A stretch of DNA of 59,340 nt from Lachnospiraceae bacterium (GTDB lineage Bacteria > Bacillota > Clostridia > Lachnospirales > Lachnospiraceae): assembly GCA_017397645.1 (NCBI GenBank), contig JAFQIE010000004.1, positions 1 to 59,340 of the forward strand, written 5' to 3'. The translations under genes were made by a program, and so were the position numbers. Shown piece by piece: positions 24,177 through 34,540 of this stretch. Below the pieces are notes generated by a model. It saw only the letters and a list, made by a program, of their open reading frames with translations, ran no database searches and was not told where the DNA came from. How positions within the stretch are numbered: position 1 is the stretch's first letter; each line of letters starts with the position of its first letter.

Positions 24177-26279
24177 TCACATTTTACCTTTTGAAAATCT
24201 GCCTACGGGGCCATCGTCTTCAGCTGGTGCTTCGCTGTCTGCAGAGTTTTCTGCTTCGGCAGGCGTATTTTCCACAGCCCTGTCTTCCCGCTCTGCGGGG
24301 GCCTCTATTTCTACAGGTGCATCTTCCACGAACGCCTCTTGATTTTTTATAGGCTCAGCAACCTCTTCCGCCGGTTCAGGAATCCCTTTTTCTTTGCGGA
24401 AAATAGTCATAAATTCCTTGCCGGTGATGGTCTCCTTTTCTATAAGGTACTCTGCCAGTTTATCCATCAATTCCCGGTTGCCACGCAGAAGCTCCACTGC
24501 CTTTTCATAACTTTCTTTGAGAATCCCGATGATCTCTTCATCGATTCCTGCGGCAGTAACATCACTACAGTTCAACGCCATTCTGCCTTCCAGATACTGG
24601 CTTTCCACTGTTGCAAGTCCAATCAGACCAAATTTCTTACTCATACCAAAGCGGGTTACCATATTACGGGCAATGGAGGTAGCCTTCTCAATATCATTGG
24701 CAGCACCTGTGGTCACGGTGTCGAATACAATTTCCTCCGCCGCACGTCCGCCAAGAAGACTAACCAAAAGGTCACGAAGTTCTGCTTCTGTATTTAGATA
24801 TTTTTCTTCCTCCGGCACGTGCATTACATATCCCAGTGCACCCATGGTACGGGGCACAATGGTGATTTTTTGTACTGGTTCGGAATTTTTCTGTAAAGCA
24901 GAGATGAGAGCATGGCCTACCTCATGATAGGAGACAATTCTTCTCTCCTCCTTGCTCATGATGCGGTCCTTCTTTTCCTTGCCTACCAATACCACTTCCA
25001 CTGCGTTAAACAGATCTTTCTGGCTTACATACTCTCTGCCCTCTTTCACTGCATTGATGGCAGCTTCATTGATCATGTTTGCCAAATCGGAGCCCACCGC
25101 ACCACTGGTAGCCAATGCGATGGCATCCAAATCCACGGTTTCATCCATTTTGACATCTTTGGCATGCACTTTGAGAATCTCCACACGCCCCTTCAAATCA
25201 GGCTTATCCACAATAATTCTTCGATCAAAACGACCGGGGCGAAGCAACGCCTTATCTAAAATTTCAGGACGGTTGGTTGCCGCCAAAATCAAAATACCCT
25301 TGGAACTGTCGAAACCATCCATCTCCGACAGAAGCTGATTCAAGGTCTGCTCTATTTCCTCGTTGCCTCCGCCATACTTAGAATCGCGTCTACGGCCAAT
25401 GGCATCAATCTCATATATAAAAATTATGCAGGGTGCCATTTTATTAGCTTCCTTAAACAGGTCACGAACTCTGGATGCACCCACACCCACAAACATCTCC
25501 ACAAAATCAGAACCCGTCAGCGAGAAAAAGGGTACATGTGCTTCGCCCGCTACAGCCCTTGCAAGCAAGGTCTTACCGGTTCCGGGAGGCCCCACCAACA
25601 GAGCGCCCTTGGGAAGTTTCGCTCCAATACCGGTATACTTTCCGGGATTATGCAGGAAATCCACGATTTCCACCAAGGATTCTTTTGCTTCTTCTTCTCC
25701 TGCCACATCCTTAAAGGTCACACCTGTTTCCTTCTGCACATATACCTTTGCGGTACTTTTGCCCACGCCCATAGGGCCACCGGCTCCGCCGCCCATTTTC
25801 CGGAACAGACCGCCAAGCAACAACCACATCAAAAGAACAGGCAAAATCAAATATAATAAAACATCCAGTAGAATATTGGAACCTTCATTGATGTTGCGGC
25901 TTCCCTCGATGCCCTTTTTCTCCAAGCGTGCGGTGAGGGTATCCAATTCTTCCATCAGGTTAGTGGAATACATCTCCTTGGACTGGGTCAAAAAAGCATA
26001 GGGTGAAATAAACGGTTCCTTCTTTTCTTCCTCCGTCTCTTTTAAGGTGAAGAGTATCTGTCCGCTACTTTGGACCTCCACCTCTTCCACTTTTTCCTGC
26101 TCAATTAAACTTAAGAATTCTGTGTAACTAACTTCTTCTGCAACGTTGTTTCCACCGAAAAAGGTGTTCCACAGCATAAAAATAAACAGCAGCATCCCAA
26201 GACCTGCCAGCAATAATGTCATTAAACTGGGTTTTTTAGGCGCTCCCGGCCCTTTTCCCTGATTCCCTTGTTGATTCAT
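24177..26279 (-). CDS. ftsH: ATP-dependent zinc metalloprotease FtsH, altered ATPase site
   Basis: With AGAGGA upstream of the ATG at 26279 the protein has 700 residues: two membrane segments (about 19-41 and 140-163) around an external domain, Walker A G-P-P-G-T-G-K-T (230-237), the arginine-finger R-P-G-R-F-D-R, and the zinc motif H-E-V-G-H (452-456). The Walker B motif reads I-I-F-I-Y-E where the family has I-I-F-I-D-E: Asp to Tyr at residue 289 (codon TAT at 25413-25415). The following E-E-R-E motif reads E-E-I-E (Ile 309, ATA at 25353-25355). The first change should damage Mg-ATP handling. The frame is intact, so this is a variant enzyme or an assembly error. The C-terminal 60 residues are Ala/Glu/Pro-rich. 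Confidence 0.93.
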   Translation of the reverse strand: MNQQGNQGKGPGAPKKPSLMTLLLAGLGMLLFIFMLWNTFFGGNNVAEEVSYTEFLSLIEQEKVEEVEVQSSGQILFTLKETEEEKKEPFISPYAFLTQSKEMYSTNLMEELDTLTARLEKKGIEGSRNINEGSNILLDVLLYLILPVLLMWLLLGGLFRKMGGGAGGPMGVGKSTAKVYVQKETGVTFKDVAGEEEAKESLVEIVDFLHNPGKYTGIGAKLPKGALLVGPPGTGKTLLARAVAGEAHVPFFSLTGSDFVEMFVGVGASRVRDLFKEANKMAPCIIFIYEIDAIGRRRDSKYGGGNEEIEQTLNQLLSEMDGFDSSKGILILAATNRPEILDKALLRPGRFDRRIIVDKPDLKGRVEILKVHAKDVKMDETVDLDAIALATSGAVGSDLANMINEAAINAVKEGREYVSQKDLFNAVEVVLVGKEKKDRIMSKEERRIVSYHEVGHALISALQKNSEPVQKITIVPRTMGALGYVMHVPEEEKYLNTEAELRDLLVSLLGGRAAEEIVFDTVTTGAANDIEKATSIARNMVTRFGMSKKFGLIGLATVESQYLEGRMALNCSDVTAAGIDEEIIGILKESYEKAVELLRGNRELMDKLAEYLIEKETITGKEFMTIFRKEKGIPEPAEEVAEPIKNQEAFVEDAPVEIEAPAEREDRAVENTPAEAENSADSEAPAEDDGPVGRFSKGKM

Positions 26280-26492
26280 ATTTTTCCTCTCGATCAATGT
26301 CTGTTGTAGTAAAATTGTTTCTTCTATTATATGGATTCCATTTTGATAAATCAATACTTGAAATGTGAAAAAAAGGTGTCATCTCTTAAAGATTTCTAAA
26401 ATATTTGCATTCCCAACGGGCAAAAATTGTGTTAAAATGATTGGGTGGTTTTATTATTATGTGCTTTTTACATGATAGAAATGAGGAGATTT

Positions 26493-27968
26493 ATGAGAAT
26501 CGGATTTGATAACGAAAAATACTTACGATTACAATCTGAAAACATCAAAGAAAGAATCGACCAATTCGGCAATAAATTGTATCTGGAATTTGGCGGAAAA
26601 CTCTTTGATGATTACCACGCCTCTCGTGTACTTCCCGGCTTTGCCCCCGACGCAAAGCTTCAGATGCTGATGCAATTGTCCGACTATGCGGAGATTGTAA
26701 TTGTCATCAGTGCACATGATATTGAAAGGAATAAAGTCCGTGGCGATTTAGGCATCACCTATGATGTGGACGTGCTCCGCGTCCGCGACGAGTATTTGAA
26801 AAAAGGTCTGTATGTGGGCAGTGTGGTGATCACCCACTACTCAGGTCAGAACAGTGCCGACCAGTTTAAAGCCAAACTGGAAAAACAAAACATCAAAGTA
26901 TACTTGCACTATATTATCGAAGGCTATCCTTCAAATGTTCCCCTGATTGTCAGCGATCAGGGCTATGGCAAGAACGAATATATTGAAACCAGCCGTCCCT
27001 TGGTGGTAGTTACCGCCCCCGGCGCAGGCAGCGGTAAAATGGCCACCTGTCTGTCCCAGTTATATCATGACAATCTGCGGGGGATTAAGGCCGGATATGC
27101 AAAATTCGAGACTTTCCCTATTTGGAATATACCCTTGAAGCATCCTATCAACCTTGCTTACGAGGCGGCCACCGCAAACATTGATGATGTGAATATGATT
27201 GATCCCTATCATTTGGAGGCGTATGGCGAAACCGCAGTGAACTATAACCGTGATATCGAGATTTTCCCCGTGATGAATGCCATCTTCGAGGGCATCTATG
27301 GAAAGAATCCCTACAAATCCCCCACCGATATGGGCGTTAATATGGCCGGCAATTGTATCATTGACGATGATGCCTGCTGCGAAGCTTCCCATATGGAAAT
27401 CATCCGCCGTTATTACACAGCGCTGAATAAGGTAGCAAAAGGCGACTCTGCAGAAAATGAAGTATATAAAATCGAACTGATTATGAATCAGGCCAAGATT
27501 TCTTCTGCAGATAGAAAAGTTACCGTAGCAGCAAAACAACGGGCAGAAAAGTTAGGAGTTCCCACTGCTGCAATAGAACTTCCCGACGGCCACATTATCA
27601 CCGCAAAAACCACAGATTTCTTAGGTGCATCAGCAGCATTACTTTTGAATGCCCTAAAATATTTGGCCGGTGTGGACCATGATACAAAGCTCATCAAGCC
27701 GGAGGCCATTGAACCTATTCAAGATTTAAAAGTCCGCTATTTAGGCGGAAAGAATCCCCGTCTACACACGGACGAAGTGCTGATTGCGCTGACTTTGGCG
27801 GCGTGCACGGACGAAAACGCCAAGCGTTCCCTGGAACAGTTGCCCAACCTAAAGGGGTGTCAGGCGCACACTTCCGTAATGATTTCCGAAGTGGATTGTA
27901 AGATTTACAAGAAACTGGGCGTAGATGTGACCTGCGAACCTGTAGAGAATACCAGAAAATCGTATTAG
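26493..27968 (+). CDS. DUF1846 family protein
   Basis: The 491-residue soluble protein starts M-R-I-G-F-D-N-E-K-Y with GAGGAG just upstream. It has a nucleotide-binding-like G-A-G-S-G-K-M-A-T-C-L segment near residue 185, then Y-A-K-F-E-T-F-P-I-W-N. This matches the widespread DUF1846 family, whose biochemical role I cannot state. The length is typical. It is divergent from ftsH and convergent with trmB (15-base gap). Confidence 0.85.
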   Translation: MRIGFDNEKYLRLQSENIKERIDQFGNKLYLEFGGKLFDDYHASRVLPGFAPDAKLQMLMQLSDYAEIVIVISAHDIERNKVRGDLGITYDVDVLRVRDEYLKKGLYVGSVVITHYSGQNSADQFKAKLEKQNIKVYLHYIIEGYPSNVPLIVSDQGYGKNEYIETSRPLVVVTAPGAGSGKMATCLSQLYHDNLRGIKAGYAKFETFPIWNIPLKHPINLAYEAATANIDDVNMIDPYHLEAYGETAVNYNRDIEIFPVMNAIFEGIYGKNPYKSPTDMGVNMAGNCIIDDDACCEASHMEIIRRYYTALNKVAKGDSAENEVYKIELIMNQAKISSADRKVTVAAKQRAEKLGVPTAAIELPDGHIITAKTTDFLGASAALLLNALKYLAGVDHDTKLIKPEAIEPIQDLKVRYLGGKNPRLHTDEVLIALTLAACTDENAKRSLEQLPNLKGCQAHTSVMISEVDCKIYKKLGVDVTCEPVENTRKSY

Positions 27969-27982
27969 ACTGTAATACAAAC

Positions 27983-28627
27983 TTACCTATAAATAATATA
28001 TTTACAAATAGGATTTCCCATGGAAGAAAACTTCTCCTCATATTCTGTCATTACATTTCCCTCTACCAGCTTCGCGTCAGCATGTAGGTCATAGGTAATC
28101 ACTTCCGCCTTCCAGCCGGCAGGTTCTAATTCTTCCACCGCAAAGTCAAACAAGGGGCGGTTGTCAGTCTTGAACTCCAACCTGCCTTGGGGCTTCAAAA
28201 TCACGTTGTAGCGGCCCAAGAATTCTCTGGAGGGCAATCTTCTTTTGGCATGTCTGTCTTTAGGCCATGGATCCGAAAAATTCAAATATATTTTGTCCAC
28301 TTCACCGGCACCAAATACTTTAGTCACGTCCTCTGCGTCCATGCGCAGGAATTTCAGGTTGGGCAGCTCCTCCGCTTCCATTTTTTGTATTGCACGGAGC
28401 AACACGCTGGAATACTTTTCCACACCTACATAATTAATCCCGGGATTTAACTTCGCCATTTGGTGGATAAACTGTCCCTTTCCCATGCCGATCTCGATAT
28501 GGACGGGATTCTCATTTCCAAAAATCTCTTTCCAAGTACCGGGGCACTGAGGTTGTACCTCCTCCTGTACCACGAATTTGCTTTCTGCAATTATCTCTCT
28601 GGAACCTCTTATATTTCGTAAACGCAT
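27983..28627 (-). CDS. trmB: tRNA (guanine-N7-)-methyltransferase
   Basis: The 214-residue Rossmann methyltransferase has I-E-I-G-M-G-K-G-Q-F (SAM loop, about 47-56), N-F-S-D-P-W-P-K (the TrmB catalytic Asp/Pro motif) and K-T-D-N near residue 155. It methylates G46 of tRNA. The single gene has a ribosome site (AGAGG) before the ATG. Confidence 0.96.
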   Translation of the reverse strand: MRLRNIRGSREIIAESKFVVQEEVQPQCPGTWKEIFGNENPVHIEIGMGKGQFIHQMAKLNPGINYVGVEKYSSVLLRAIQKMEAEELPNLKFLRMDAEDVTKVFGAGEVDKIYLNFSDPWPKDRHAKRRLPSREFLGRYNVILKPQGRLEFKTDNRPLFDFAVEELEPAGWKAEVITYDLHADAKLVEGNVMTEYEEKFSSMGNPICKYIIYR

Positions 28628-28734
28628 ATATTCAACCTCTTTTTCATAATATCCTTGTGAAAGTATAGCACACCCCTATGGTTTTTTTCAAGAAATCGTG
28701 TATAATAGTTTCATACATACAAGAGAGGTATTCT

Positions 28735-30207
28735 ATGTTCTGCCGAAAATCACCGAAATTTTATTTTACGAAACGATATAGAACGATTCTTTCCGGCATG
28801 TTGGCTGCCACACTACTGTTGGCTTCATCCCTGTCGGTTACCGCTGCACCCCTGACTGCCGAGGAAGAAGCGCGCGTAAGACAACATCAATCCATGCCCG
28901 TTCAGACCAACGAGATTACAAACTGGCCTGCCGGACCAATCGTGGGTGCGGAATCCGCCATTCTCATGGAGGCTGAAACAGGTGCGATTCTATATGCTAA
29001 GAATATCCATCAGAAACAATTTCCCGCCAGCATTACGAAAATACTAACCACCTTAATGATGACGGAAATGTGCGAATTGGATGAGATGGTTACCTTCTCC
29101 CACGATGCAGTGTTTGATACTCCCAGAGACAGCAATCACATTGCCATGGATGTGGGGCAGGCACTTACCATAGAACAATGTTTGAATGCTATATTAATCC
29201 GTTCCGCCAACGAAGTAGCCTTTGCTGCAGCCGAGCATATCAGCGGCAGTACGGACTGGTCTGTTTTTGCTGATTTAATGAATAAGCGCGCAGAAGAGCT
29301 GGGATGTCTCAACACGCACTTTGTGAATCCCAATGGTTTGCCGGACGATGACCATTACACCACCTGCTACGATATGGCAATGATAGGTAAGGCCTTTTTT
29401 GCCAACGAGATGTTATGCAAAATCACCATGTCCAGAAGATTGGAAATCCCCGCTTCAGACACGGTACCCCAAAGCAAATTGGAAATGAATGCCATGCAAA
29501 TCATTCCCGGCAAAAAGTATTCTTATGAACATTTGGTGGGATGTAAAACAGGTTTTACCGAAACTGCGAGATATAGTTTGGTTTCCTGTGCCCAGAAGGG
29601 CGATTTGAAACTGATTTGCGTGGTCATGAATGATGAAAATCCGTATCAGTACGAAGATACCATTTCCCTGTTTAACTATGGATTTTCGAATTTTCAAAAG
29701 ATAAATATCTCTGAACAAGAAACAAAATTCGATTTGTCGGGTGGGGAAATGTTCCATTACGGCATTGATATTTTTGCCAGTTCCCAACCCCTGCTTTCTC
29801 TGAACAAGGATGATGTAATCATACTGCCCACAACGCTTACCTTAGATCAGTTAGAAAGTAGTGTGACTTATACGGAAGAAGAAAACACGGCCGCCACCAT
29901 TTCCTATACCTATGGCGGTATGCAGTTAGGCGATGTGAAAGTACATTTCACTTCCGCTGTGAACCATCTTTCTCACGAGGATGGTGAGACATCCGAAAAT
30001 GTCCGTCCTGTTCCCTCGCCGGAGAGGACCTCCTTTATCCCCATTAATATACTCACTCTTGTCTTAATTATCTTGGGACTTGGAGTACTGGGCTTCGTAG
30101 TTGTCTTTTTCCGCGCCGCTCTAAAGAATTATCGGGAGTCCCGCATCAGAACCAGTAGCCGTCGCCGTTGGAGACGGCAAAATCGCAGAAGAAGACGCAG
30201 ATATTAA
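28735..30207 (+). CDS. D-alanyl-D-alanine carboxypeptidase (penicillin-binding protein 5 type)
   Basis: With AGAGAGG before the ATG at 28735 the protein has 490 residues: a signal peptide (about 1-38, basic then Leu/Ala-rich), the S11 serine peptidase motifs S99-I-T-K102, S157-A-N159 and K271-T-G, a beta-rich C-terminal domain, and a C-terminal membrane segment (about 440-463). It trims the terminal D-Ala of peptidoglycan stem peptides. The cytoplasmic tail is very basic, with arginine clusters after the membrane segment. PBP5 types usually end in an amphipathic helix instead. A 12-bp hairpin terminator follows. Confidence 0.92.
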   Translation: MFCRKSPKFYFTKRYRTILSGMLAATLLLASSLSVTAAPLTAEEEARVRQHQSMPVQTNEITNWPAGPIVGAESAILMEAETGAILYAKNIHQKQFPASITKILTTLMMTEMCELDEMVTFSHDAVFDTPRDSNHIAMDVGQALTIEQCLNAILIRSANEVAFAAAEHISGSTDWSVFADLMNKRAEELGCLNTHFVNPNGLPDDDHYTTCYDMAMIGKAFFANEMLCKITMSRRLEIPASDTVPQSKLEMNAMQIIPGKKYSYEHLVGCKTGFTETARYSLVSCAQKGDLKLICVVMNDENPYQYEDTISLFNYGFSNFQKINISEQETKFDLSGGEMFHYGIDIFASSQPLLSLNKDDVIILPTTLTLDQLESSVTYTEEENTAATISYTYGGMQLGDVKVHFTSAVNHLSHEDGETSENVRPVPSPERTSFIPINILTLVLIILGLGVLGFVVVFFRAALKNYRESRIRTSSRRRWRRQNRRRRRRY

Positions 30208-30213
30208 AATGAC

Positions 30214-30242
30214 ATGCCCCCTGTCCAAACGACAGGGGGCAT
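30214..30242. terminator. Bidirectional hairpin between convergent genes
   Basis: ATGCCCCCTGTC (30214-30225) and GACAGGGGGCAT (30231-30242) are perfect complements with a 5-base loop, between the carboxypeptidase and exonuclease stops. T runs are poor on both sides. Confidence 0.7.
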
Positions 30243-30248
30243 ATTAGA

Positions 30249-31196
30249 TTATTGATGTTTCTTCCTCATATCTTTCACATGTTGCTTTCGTTGCTCCAGT
30301 GCCTGCGCTTCCTTCTCGTCTGTCAATTTCGTCGTCTTCACCGCAAAGCACCCTCCTCCCGGCCCTTTCCGGACCCGGATTTTTCCCTTTAGATAGCCAT
30401 GCTTATGACAGTACGCCAGACAATAATAGTTTTTTCCATTGGGCGTAAACCACTTGATTTTCTTTCTTAAGTTGCGATGGCAAAGATAACATTTACTGGA
30501 AATCACCTCTCTGTCAGCAAACATTTCTTCCTTATCCGCGAATTCTCTGGATATATACTTCATGTAGGTGTCAAACTGTATCTTTATCTCCGCTTTTCTA
30601 TTTATCGGAGGATGATAGGTATCATATGAAATTTTAGCCAACACTTCCGCATGTTCCTCTATGATTCTCCGAAATACCTGCCCGGTATAAAAAGCATCCT
30701 CCAACGCCCTATGAAAGGGTCTGTTTTTCTCTATGCCCAGAAAATCCACTGCGTACTCCAGCGACTTTCTGGATTTACCATCTTCAAACGCCAAACTGAA
30801 AAGTTTCTGCACATCATAGAACGAAATAGGACCATCCGCGAAAACATGCATGTCATAGAACTCCAGATTGCGCTGAAGCTCCGTCAAATCAGCACTTCCC
30901 CAGGTACAGAAAATATAATCCTCTCCACACCAGCGAAGGAATTCTTCTGCCACTTGGAAAAAAGCCTTTCCATTTTTCAATTCCTTCATCCGTAAATGAA
31001 TTAATTCACCGGTGATTCGGTGCATTTCCTTATAAACTTGAGGGCGGATGAGTTGGCTGAATTCGCCCATATCCTCTCCGGAAGGGCTCAGCTTAACAGC
31101 TCCCATTTCTATAATCTCAAAGGGAAGTGTCGCCACTTCCCTTTCAATTCTTGAATTTCCTTGATTCCATTCTAAATCAAATACAATATAATTCAT
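30249..31196 (-). CDS. DEDDh 3'-5' exonuclease (KapD-like) with zinc-binding tail
   Basis: The 315-residue protein has the DnaQ-superfamily exonuclease fold: F-D-L-E-W (Asp7, Glu9), a central Asp in S-A-D-L-T-E, and H-R-A-L-E-D-A (DEDDh His and Asp). A C-terminal region (about 225-300) contains C-Y-L-C and C-L-A-Y-C, suggesting a zinc site, then a basic tail. KapD/ERI-1-like proteins act on structured RNA or DNA 3' ends; the target here is unknown. It is the last gene of a leftward group from mecA. Confidence 0.82.
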   Translation of the reverse strand: MNYIVFDLEWNQGNSRIEREVATLPFEIIEMGAVKLSPSGEDMGEFSQLIRPQVYKEMHRITGELIHLRMKELKNGKAFFQVAEEFLRWCGEDYIFCTWGSADLTELQRNLEFYDMHVFADGPISFYDVQKLFSLAFEDGKSRKSLEYAVDFLGIEKNRPFHRALEDAFYTGQVFRRIIEEHAEVLAKISYDTYHPPINRKAEIKIQFDTYMKYISREFADKEEMFADREVISSKCYLCHRNLRKKIKWFTPNGKNYYCLAYCHKHGYLKGKIRVRKGPGGGCFAVKTTKLTDEKEAQALEQRKQHVKDMRKKHQ

Positions 31197-31215
31197 ATAA
31201 TCCTTCTAAATCGTT

Positions 31216-32052
31216 TTAATCTATTTTGACAAACTGCTTCTCGATCCACGTATGTACCAAAGGAATCCATGTATTGACCTCGTCCTGTCTACCGGTACCG
31301 CCAACACGCGTCAAACGATTGCCCAGGGCAAGTCCGTGCACTCCTTTAGGATAAATATGCAATTCAAAAGGAACGCCCGCACGACGCAAGCTGGTTGCAA
31401 GCAACAAGGAATTCTCTACCGGCACAGAGCCATCTGCAAAGGTGTGCCAAATGAATGCCGGAGGGGTCTGATCTGTAACACGGTTTTCCAAAGAAAGAGA
31501 CGCTCCTAATTCCGCTTCCTTTTCGCCCAATAAATGCTGGAAGGACCCTCTGTGTGCGAACTCACCGGAAGTGATGACGGGATAACTAAGAATCATTCCA
31601 TCGGGACGAATCAATTTTTGTTCTGATTCACTAAGGCCCAATGCCTCTCCTAAAAATCTTTCCTGCCACAAGATACCCATGGATGCAGCCAAATGTCCGC
31701 CGGCAGAACAACCCAGCACAAAAATCTGCTCCGGATTCACATACCATTCTTCCGCATGCTGACGCACCGTCAAAACGGCGGTTGCCAATTCTGTCAGTGC
31801 CGTGGGATATTTCGCGGGGTGGACAGAATACCAAAGCACTGCCGCATGATACCCCATTGCCAAGAACTGGGTAGCCATAATCTCAGCCTCTCTGTTGGAA
31901 AGGTGCTGATATCCACCTCCGGGACAGAGAATCACCAAAGGTCTGGGTGGCATGGTGAGTTCAATTCCCTCATAATTATTTTGAATGTAAGTGGTCAAGC
32001 GGGCGTAATCTTGTGAACCTTCTACCTGAATCGGAATGTCTTTGTGCAACAT
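31216..32052 (-). CDS. Alpha/beta hydrolase, acetyl-xylan-esterase-like
   Basis: The 278-residue protein has an oxyanion-hole segment C-P-G-G-G-Y, the nucleophile elbow G-C-S-A-G (Ser near 115), and Asp (A-D-G-S-V-P) and His (G-V-H-G-L) near the C-terminus, giving a complete catalytic triad. It resembles BD-FAE/acetyl-xylan-esterase-type intracellular esterases that act on short acyl sugar esters. There is no signal peptide. It is 25 bases downstream of proS. Confidence 0.8.
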   Translation of the reverse strand: MLHKDIPIQVEGSQDYARLTTYIQNNYEGIELTMPPRPLVILCPGGGYQHLSNREAEIMATQFLAMGYHAAVLWYSVHPAKYPTALTELATAVLTVRQHAEEWYVNPEQIFVLGCSAGGHLAASMGILWQERFLGEALGLSESEQKLIRPDGMILSYPVITSGEFAHRGSFQHLLGEKEAELGASLSLENRVTDQTPPAFIWHTFADGSVPVENSLLLATSLRRAGVPFELHIYPKGVHGLALGNRLTRVGGTGRQDEVNTWIPLVHTWIEKQFVKID

Positions 32053-32077
32053 GATACTATTTCTCCTTTATTTTATC

Positions 32078-33511
32078 TTAATATGCACGTCCCCAGTATA
32101 CCATCTTCTTGGCAGGCTTGCCGCAGCATACACAAGTGTCTGTGATATGCTCCTGTTCAAAAGGCATACAACGGCTGGTTACACTTAATTTTTCTTTGAT
32201 TGTGTCCTCACAAGAGCGGTCACCACACCACATCGCCTTCACGAAGCCGGCTTTTTCATTGAATGTCTTCATGAACTCATCAAAGTCTTTTGCAACATAG
32301 GTGTGTTCTTCTCTGTGGGCTCTGGCTCTCTCCAACATCTCCACCTGAATGGTTTCCAAAAGTTCTCCAACCTTTGTTTCCAACTCATCCAGAGAAACTT
32401 CTATCTTTTCTCTGGTGTCGCGACGGCAAATCAGGCATTTACCTTCTTCAATGTCTCGGGGACCGATTTCAACACGGATGGGATAACCTCTCATTTCCGC
32501 TTCTGCAAATTTCCATCCCGGAGATTTATCGGAATCGTCCACTTTCACCCGGAAGTTCTTGGACAGGACTTCTTTTAACTCGTACGCTTTATCCAATACA
32601 CCTTCCTTTTTCTGCATAATAGGAACAATGCAAACCTGGGTGGGTGCCACTCTGGGAGGCAATACCAGGCCTTCATTGTCACCGTGTACCATGATAATCG
32701 CACCAATGAGTCTGGTGGTCATACCCCAGGAGGTCTGATGAACATGCTTCAATGTATTATCTTTGTCCGCAAACTGAATCTCAAAAGCCTTTGCAAATCC
32801 GTCGCCAAAATTGTGGCTGGTACCGGACTGTAACGCCTTGCCATCGTGCATCAGGGCTTCAATGGTATAAGTAGCTACCGCACCGGCAAATTTCTCTTTA
32901 TCGGTTTTCTGTCCTTTGACCACAGGAATTGCCAAAACCTGCTCACAGAAATCCGCATACACATTCAACATCTGGATGGTTCTTTCCTCTGCCTCCTGTG
33001 CAGTAGCATGTGCGGTATGTCCTTCCTGCCACAAAAACTCTCTGGAGCGGAGGAAGGGTCTGGTTTCTTTTTCCCAACGAACTACAGAGCACCACTGGTT
33101 ATACACCTTAGGCAAGTCTCTGTAAGAATGAATATCATTTTTATAAAAATCGCAGAACAGGGTCTCAGAGGTAGGACGCACACACATTCTCTCTGCCAAT
33201 GGTTGCAGCCCGCCATGGGTTACCCATGCTACTTCCGGCGCAAATCCTTCCACATGGTCCTTTTCCTTCTGCAAAAGGGACTCAGGAATAAACATGGGAA
33301 GATATACATTCTCCACGCCCGTCTCCTTAAATCTTGCGTCCAACTGCTTCTGGATAAGTTCCCAAATCGCATAGCCTGCCGGCTTAATTACCATACATCC
33401 TTTCACGGAAGTATAATCAATTAATTCTGCCTTCTTCACTACATCGGTATACCACTGGGCAAAATCCACGTCCATAGAAGTAATTTCTTCTACCATCTTC
33501 TTATCTGCCAT
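32078..33511 (-). CDS. proS: Prolyl-tRNA synthetase, short (archaeal/eukaryotic) type
   Basis: At 477 residues without an editing insertion this is ProS type 3. Class II motifs are visible: motif 2 [11 protein letters not shown], and [10 protein letters not shown] followed by motif 3. The C-terminal zinc-binding extension (C-G-D-R-S-C ... C-V-C-C-G) ends in the conserved tyrosine. It charges tRNA-Pro. Its first 11 bases overlap the end of the aromatic-acid-exporter gene, suggesting coupled expression. Confidence 0.96.
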   Translation of the reverse strand: MADKKMVEEITSMDVDFAQWYTDVVKKAELIDYTSVKGCMVIKPAGYAIWELIQKQLDARFKETGVENVYLPMFIPESLLQKEKDHVEGFAPEVAWVTHGGLQPLAERMCVRPTSETLFCDFYKNDIHSYRDLPKVYNQWCSVVRWEKETRPFLRSREFLWQEGHTAHATAQEAEERTIQMLNVYADFCEQVLAIPVVKGQKTDKEKFAGAVATYTIEALMHDGKALQSGTSHNFGDGFAKAFEIQFADKDNTLKHVHQTSWGMTTRLIGAIIMVHGDNEGLVLPPRVAPTQVCIVPIMQKKEGVLDKAYELKEVLSKNFRVKVDDSDKSPGWKFAEAEMRGYPIRVEIGPRDIEEGKCLICRRDTREKIEVSLDELETKVGELLETIQVEMLERARAHREEHTYVAKDFDEFMKTFNEKAGFVKAMWCGDRSCEDTIKEKLSVTSRCMPFEQEHITDTCVCCGKPAKKMVYWGRAY

Positions 33512-34538
33512 CGTTTTTCTCCTTTAGTTTGCGAGTTTCAACTTGTATATGATTGTATTGCTTATATGCGGGATTTGTCAAGACGAAGTCCCTCTTTATT
33601 TGTAAAACATTGCGAATTTGCTTCAATATATAAAAGAGAATTGCACGGGCCTCAAATTCTTCCCTGTTTACGGGTAGAGGTTGCTTATGCATATCCAACA
33701 AAAGACCGTCCATTTTTTGAAGTAATTCCTCTACGGTATTGTCTCTGTGATACGCCTGTTCTATCTCATCCAAAATCCCGGCTACCTGTAGTGCCTGACG
33801 CGGCAAAAAGCTGATGCCCACGATATTTTCATAAATTTCCTTCAAAATAACACTCTGGCGTTCCCTCATAGAGATGTACTCCAGCGCAAACCGGTCCCCA
33901 CCAAACAGTTCGTTCTCGTAGTTTTCCACAGCGCATGCTTTTGCCGCAGCCAGCGCCTCTTCCAGTCCGATAAAACAATCCCCCTTGTAGTCACGCTTGT
34001 CCTCCTTGGGTAGCCAGACAGACATACGGTGGAGAATCCCTTTTATCTGCATATCCACCTCTGTGGCCAACCGTTCAAACTCCGACTCTCTTTTATGCAA
34101 ATGGAGATTGCTCAAAAACCCAAAGAAACTACCAATCAACAGCAATAGACTTTCATTGGCCAGCATTTCATACCCCATATTGCCCTCACTTAGGAAATGG
34201 GCAATCAACACAGAAACCGGCACAATATTCTCACCTTTGCCCATACAAAGACAAAGCATGCCGTAGATTAACAAATAGAGAGCAAAGCTCCACAAGGTAA
34301 AACCAAGCAGACCAAAGAGCGCACCTGCAATCACAAGTGCCCATAAATAGGACAATGCGCGGCTGCATAAGCTGCGCATTGTGTCTTTTTTGGTATTTCG
34401 AATGGTCAGCACCGTAATAATACCCGCAGTGACAGGGAACTTCAACCCGATTTCCTCTGCCACAACAATGGCCAAAACTGCTGCCACCGCTATTTTGAAA
34501 CTCTTCAAAAGATGAACTTTCCAAGGAATTCTTTTCAT
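33501..34538 (-). CDS. Aromatic acid exporter (ArAE/FUSC-like) membrane protein
   Basis: The 345-residue protein has an N-terminal membrane domain of about five helices (about 10-150) with [11 protein letters not shown], then a cytoplasmic helical C-terminal domain (about 155-340). This is the two-part plan of clostridial/bacillar aromatic acid exporter family proteins. The transported substrate is unknown. It sits 2 bases after mecA and overlaps proS. Confidence 0.8.
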   Translation of the reverse strand: MKRIPWKVHLLKSFKIAVAAVLAIVVAEEIGLKFPVTAGIITVLTIRNTKKDTMRSLCSRALSYLWALVIAGALFGLLGFTLWSFALYLLIYGMLCLCMGKGENIVPVSVLIAHFLSEGNMGYEMLANESLLLLIGSFFGFLSNLHLHKRESEFERLATEVDMQIKGILHRMSVWLPKEDKRDYKGDCFIGLEEALAAAKACAVENYENELFGGDRFALEYISMRERQSVILKEIYENIVGISFLPRQALQVAGILDEIEQAYHRDNTVEELLQKMDGLLLDMHKQPLPVNREEFEARAILFYILKQIRNVLQIKRDFVLTNPAYKQYNHIQVETRKLKEKNDGR

Positions 34539-34540
34539 TT

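Noticed and set aside
30214-30242. Perfect 12-bp palindrome as a protein operator
   Set aside because: It lies between two convergent gene ends with a 5-base loop, fitting a terminator better.
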